Below are positions 4,857 to 5,677 of a stretch of 5,677 bases of DNA, one piece after another. Under the pieces are notes generated by a model. That model was not told the DNA's origin. It saw nothing but the letters and a program-made list of their open reading frames with translations, and did not search any database. Made by a program: the position numbers and the translations under genes. Numbering within the stretch: position 1 is the stretch's first letter; each line of letters opens with the position of its first letter. The stretch comes from Gammaproteobacteria bacterium (GTDB lineage: Bacteria; Pseudomonadota; Gammaproteobacteria; Pseudomonadales; Azotimanducaceae), in contig PBQQ01000064.1 in the NCBI GenBank assembly GCA_002725095.1, positions 12,819-18,495 on the forward strand. Reading direction: 5' to 3'.

Positions 4857-5677
4857 GACTGCACCTCCGAAAGTCGAGCCAACTTATTGGCGATGAAATA
4901 GTCCCTAATCTGCTGGTGGATCGTGTCTGCAGATATCGATAATCCAGCGTAGTACAAAATGGGTATGAGCTTGGCCGGCGAGGTTTCCAGTTCGTTGATC
5001 AACAACGTGCGCATCTGCGCATCACGGTTCTGTTCCACAACAAACACCAGATCATTGTCTGCTATAAAAGATTCAACATCAGCGCCAAACGGAAATGCAC
5101 GCACGCGGCAGCTGTCCAAAGCGATACCGTCTTCAAGCAACAGATCCAGCGCTTCTGGCATCGGCAACGCGGTAGTGCCATAGAACAGCACCCCAACACG
5201 CTGGCTTTGATCTTCGATTTCCGCAACCGGCACTAAACCCCGAATCGTCTGCCATTTTAATTCCAACCGCTGCATGTTGCGCTCATAGGCTTCTGGCGAC
5301 TCGGTATACGCGGCGAATTCGTCGCGCGACGTGCCGCGGGTAAAAAATGCACCCTTGTCGGGGTGAGTCCCGGGCAACGTTCGGTAGCCGATCCCATCAC
5401 CATCAACATCCAAGTAGCGGCCGAACACCTCACTGCGTTCCAACGCGTCACTATCTAGGACTTTGCCACGGTCATAACGCGCTTGATCATCCCACTGCAG
5501 TGGTTCGCTCAAGTTGTCGTTCATACCCAGTTCTAGATCACTCATGACCAAGATAGGGGTCTGCGCGCGATCCGCTAGATCCAAGGCAACTGTTGCAAAA
5601 TCAAAACACTCTTTCGGCGTCGACGGGAACAGTAACGGGTGCTTTGTATCGCCATGAGAAGCATAAGCAGCACCAAT
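4853..5677 (-). CDS. korA: 2-oxoacid:ferredoxin oxidoreductase, alpha subunit (partial, 5' end outside window)
   Basis: The C-terminal 274 residues of KorA are present. The frame stays open to the window edge; translation of the last 93 bases gives AAYASHGDTKHPLLFPS, a typical internal KorA segment. The TTG at 5584 is therefore internal, not the start. Conserved stretches include PILVMSDLELGMND, the GTHPDKGAFFTRGTSRDE region with YTESPEAYERNMQRLELKW, and VFVVEQNRDAQMRTLL in the C-terminal domain. In two-subunit 2-oxoglutarate:ferredoxin oxidoreductases this subunit has about 600-650 residues, with a gamma-type domain fused ahead of the alpha domain; that N-terminal half would lie to the right of the window. 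The gene ends in TGA, overlapping the korB start by four bases. It provides part of the substrate- and CoA-binding surface of the KorAB complex. Confidence 0.92.
   Translation of the reverse strand: MGAAYASHGDTKHPLLFPSTPKECFDFATVALDLADRAQTPILVMSDLELGMNDNLSEPLQWDDQARYDRGKVLDSDALERSEVFGRYLDVDGDGIGYRTLPGTHPDKGAFFTRGTSRDEFAAYTESPEAYERNMQRLELKWQTIRGLVPVAEIEDQSQRVGVLFYGTTALPMPEALDLLLEDGIALDSCRVRAFPFGADVESFIADNDLVFVVEQNRDAQMRTLLINELETSPAKLIPILYYAGLSISADTIHQQIRDYFIANKLARLSEVQS
4863..4868 (-). promoter_or_regulatory. Ribosome binding site of korB inside korA
   Basis: GGAGGT, near-ideal, lies six bases before the korB ATG and within the last codons of korA. It supports the overlapping start and near-equimolar synthesis of the two subunits. 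Confidence 0.85.

Noticed and set aside
4853..5584. korA starting at the TTG at 5584
   Set aside because: The frame stays open to the window edge and its translation matches KorA there, so the TTG is an internal Leu codon and the gene is partial.
1..5677. A novel defence, mobile or CRISPR-type system
   Set aside because: All coding sequence is accounted for by metabolic and translation genes with recognisable motifs; no repeats arrays, transposases, integrases or attachment-site duplications near the tRNA are visible.

Overview
The window looks like a chromosomal stretch from a gammaproteobacterium. This rests on a GltX followed by a CCA-encoded tRNA-Ala, a long-form GAPDH with an N-terminal extension, and sigma70-like promoters. 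Base composition is moderate. The genus cannot be determined from this window. Every gene I can support lies on the minus strand, so biological order runs from the right edge (5677) to the left edge (1).

Right part (3801-5677): korA (its 5' part is outside the window) and korB overlap by four bases. They encode the two subunits of a 2-oxoacid:ferredoxin oxidoreductase, most likely the 2-oxoglutarate enzyme (KGOR), which makes succinyl-CoA and reduced ferredoxin. A weak candidate terminator hairpin overlaps the korB stop codon.

Middle (654-3800): a 183-bp intergenic region holds a good sigma70 promoter (exact TATAAT -10, AT-rich UP-like tract) and a perfect 18-bp palindrome in the leader. They precede a GTG-started 489-aa GAPDH that carries about 130 extra N-terminal residues and an Arg-Arg pair where NAD-specific GAPDHs have an Asp. 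Nine bases later, with no visible Shine-Dalgarno, comes gltX (glutamyl-tRNA synthetase). The two are probably one transcription unit.

Left part (1-653): a tRNA-Ala(GGC) with the G3:U70 identity pair has its own promoter, with a perfect TTGACA, in the 56-bp gap after gltX. It is followed by a short pterin-4a-carbinolamine dehydratase. At the extreme left edge are the first nine codons of a gene whose start (MPKIKYIEH) resembles adrenodoxin-type [2Fe-2S] ferredoxins.

Together the genes cover central carbon and redox metabolism (KGOR, GAPDH, possible ferredoxin) and translation (GltX, tRNA-Ala). I see no mobile element, CRISPR array, phage gene or defence system. The most unusual points are the KGOR in a proteobacterium, the extended GAPDH with its probable cofactor switch and regulated leader, and the altered zinc-ligand set in GltX.
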